DNA of 5,893 nucleotides from Candidatus Omnitrophota bacterium (lineage in GTDB: Bacteria; Omnitrophota; Gorgyraeia; 1-14-0-20-64-10; JACQQZ01): the NCBI GenBank assembly GCA_016206635.1, contig JACQRF010000118.1, positions 1 to 5,893 of the forward strand. The letters are read 5' to 3'. Within the stretch, counting starts at the first letter, position 1. Every line of letters starts with the position of its first letter. This document shows, in pieces, positions 5,743 to 5,893 of the stretch. The notes beneath the pieces were generated by a model that had not been told where the DNA came from, made no database searches, and saw only the letters and a list, made by a program, of their open reading frames with translations. A program made the position numbers and the translations under genes.

Positions 5743-5839
5743 AAATGGGTTCGCCAACGAATCGTTGAAAACCAGGGCCTTTGCCCGTGAAGAACGAGCG
5801 CGACGGAGCACCCGCCATTGAATCTAAGCGAACCCATTT
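5743..5839. repeat. 97-bp segment bounded by a perfect 12-bp inverted repeat, abutting the tRNA
   Basis: AAATGGGTTCGC (5743-5754) and its exact reverse complement GCGAACCCATTT (5828-5839) enclose 73 bp. The right arm ends at the base before the first tRNA nucleotide. Inside, directly next to the left arm, is a second small palindrome CAACGA-A-TCGTTG (5755-5767), and GGGC/GCCC (5775-5778 with 5783-5786) could pair across a CTTT loop. There is no evident target-site duplication outside the arms, so a miniature transposable element is possible but unsupported. In a transcript reading into the tRNA the arms would pair in the 5' leader. Confidence 0.55.
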
Positions 5840-5893
5840 GCGCCTGTAGCTCAACTCGGATAGAGCGGGGGCGTCCTAAGCCCACGGTTGGCC
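5840..5893 (+). tRNA. tRNA-Arg (anticodon CCU), 5' part, truncated by window end
   Basis: The first 54 nt of a tRNA: acceptor strand GCGCCTG, TA at positions 8-9, D-arm GCTC / GAGC (5849-5852 with 5863-5866) with the GG of the D-loop, then the anticodon arm 5868-5884 with loop GTCCTAA. Anticodon CCT reads the Arg codon AGG, and the 5' half resembles bacterial tRNA-Arg genes (GCGCC.GTAGCTCA..). A15 and T48 fit a Levitt pair. Oddities: base 32 is G instead of a pyrimidine, the anticodon stem has a G27-A43 mismatch, leaving 4 of 5 pairs, and the D-loop has one extra C. The T-arm and 3' acceptor strand are outside the window, so integrity cannot be judged. Confidence 0.8.

Larger units (their letters stand above)
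5473..5839. other. Non-coding spacer between apt and the tRNA gene, rich in hairpins and repeats
   Basis: About 367 bp without a convincing gene. The first ~110 bases are extremely GC-rich with several fold-back sequences. The middle (about 5630-5742) holds two diverged direct repeats and a strong stem-loop. The last ~97 bases are bounded by a 12-bp inverted repeat. Open frames here are short, lack family signatures, or (on the minus strand) run across the tRNA. I looked for a sigma-70 promoter for the tRNA and found nothing persuasive: TTGAAA at 5765-5770 has no acceptable -10 at 16-18 bp. The operon terminator should lie here, but no hairpin is followed by a T-run. Confidence 0.7.

Noticed and set aside
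5765..5793. Possible promoter for the tRNA (TTGAAA at 5765-5770)
   Set aside because: The position 16-18 bp downstream (around TGAAGA) is a poor match to TATAAT, so no promoter is called.
5743..5839. Miniature transposable element
   Set aside because: The 12-bp inverted ends fit, but no target-site duplication flanks them and copy number is unknown, so it is listed only as an inverted repeat.
5583..5885. 100-codon minus-strand open frame across the spacer
   Set aside because: It runs through the tRNA gene, both hairpins and the direct repeats, and no protein family is recognisable, so structured non-coding DNA explains it better.
2..5893. CRISPR array, insertion sequence, toxin-antitoxin or defence genes
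   Set aside because: No regularly spaced repeats with unique spacers, no transposase or nuclease motifs, and all coding space is taken by housekeeping-type genes.

Overview
The window is GC-rich bacterial chromosome (by eye well above 60% GC, with G/C at most third codon positions). It is laid out as one tightly packed plus-strand gene cluster followed by a short non-coding stretch and a tRNA gene cut by the window end. The order is: 3' end of glyS (glycyl-tRNA synthetase beta subunit), ppdK (pyruvate, phosphate dikinase), a sigma-70 family factor without region 1.1, apt (adenine phosphoribosyltransferase), about 370 bp of repeat- and hairpin-rich spacer, then a tRNA-Arg with anticodon CCU. 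The separate beta-subunit glycyl-tRNA synthetase marks a bacterial (alpha2beta2) system. From memory, the order glyS-ppdK-sigma-apt resembles Nitrospirota (Nitrospira/Leptospirillum-like) genomes, but this placement is inference and was not checked.

Region by region: bases 2-1324 hold the last ~440 residues of GlyS, open at the left edge. ppdK (1321-4089) is complete and keeps all the catalytic residues I looked for. Its likely GTG start overlaps the glyS stop in a GTGA tetranucleotide. The sigma factor (4086-4949) starts in an ATGA overlap with the ppdK stop, and apt (4939-5472) starts inside the end of the sigma gene. Three consecutive overlaps imply one polycistronic message with translational coupling. 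No promoter lies between these genes, so the operon promoter must be upstream of the window.

How the genes may work together: GlyRS releases AMP and PPi, Apt makes AMP and PPi from adenine and PRPP, and PPDK interconverts ATP + Pi + pyruvate with AMP + PPi + PEP. Three of the four products therefore share the AMP/PPi pool. A sigma factor is produced from the same message, so the operon could tie central carbon/adenylate state and translation capacity to promoter choice. That functional link is a hypothesis.

The spacer at 5473-5839 holds no convincing gene but is structured. It has GC-rich fold-back sequences just after apt, two diverged ~40-nt direct repeats, a perfect 13-bp stem-loop with no U-tract, and a perfect 12-bp inverted repeat whose right arm ends exactly at the first base of the tRNA. 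The two direct repeats can each be read, after an identical AAGGAGTGATG, as near-identical short peptides. I see no CRISPR array, insertion sequence, defence system or clear new multi-gene system. The less ordinary material is this spacer and the operon arrangement.
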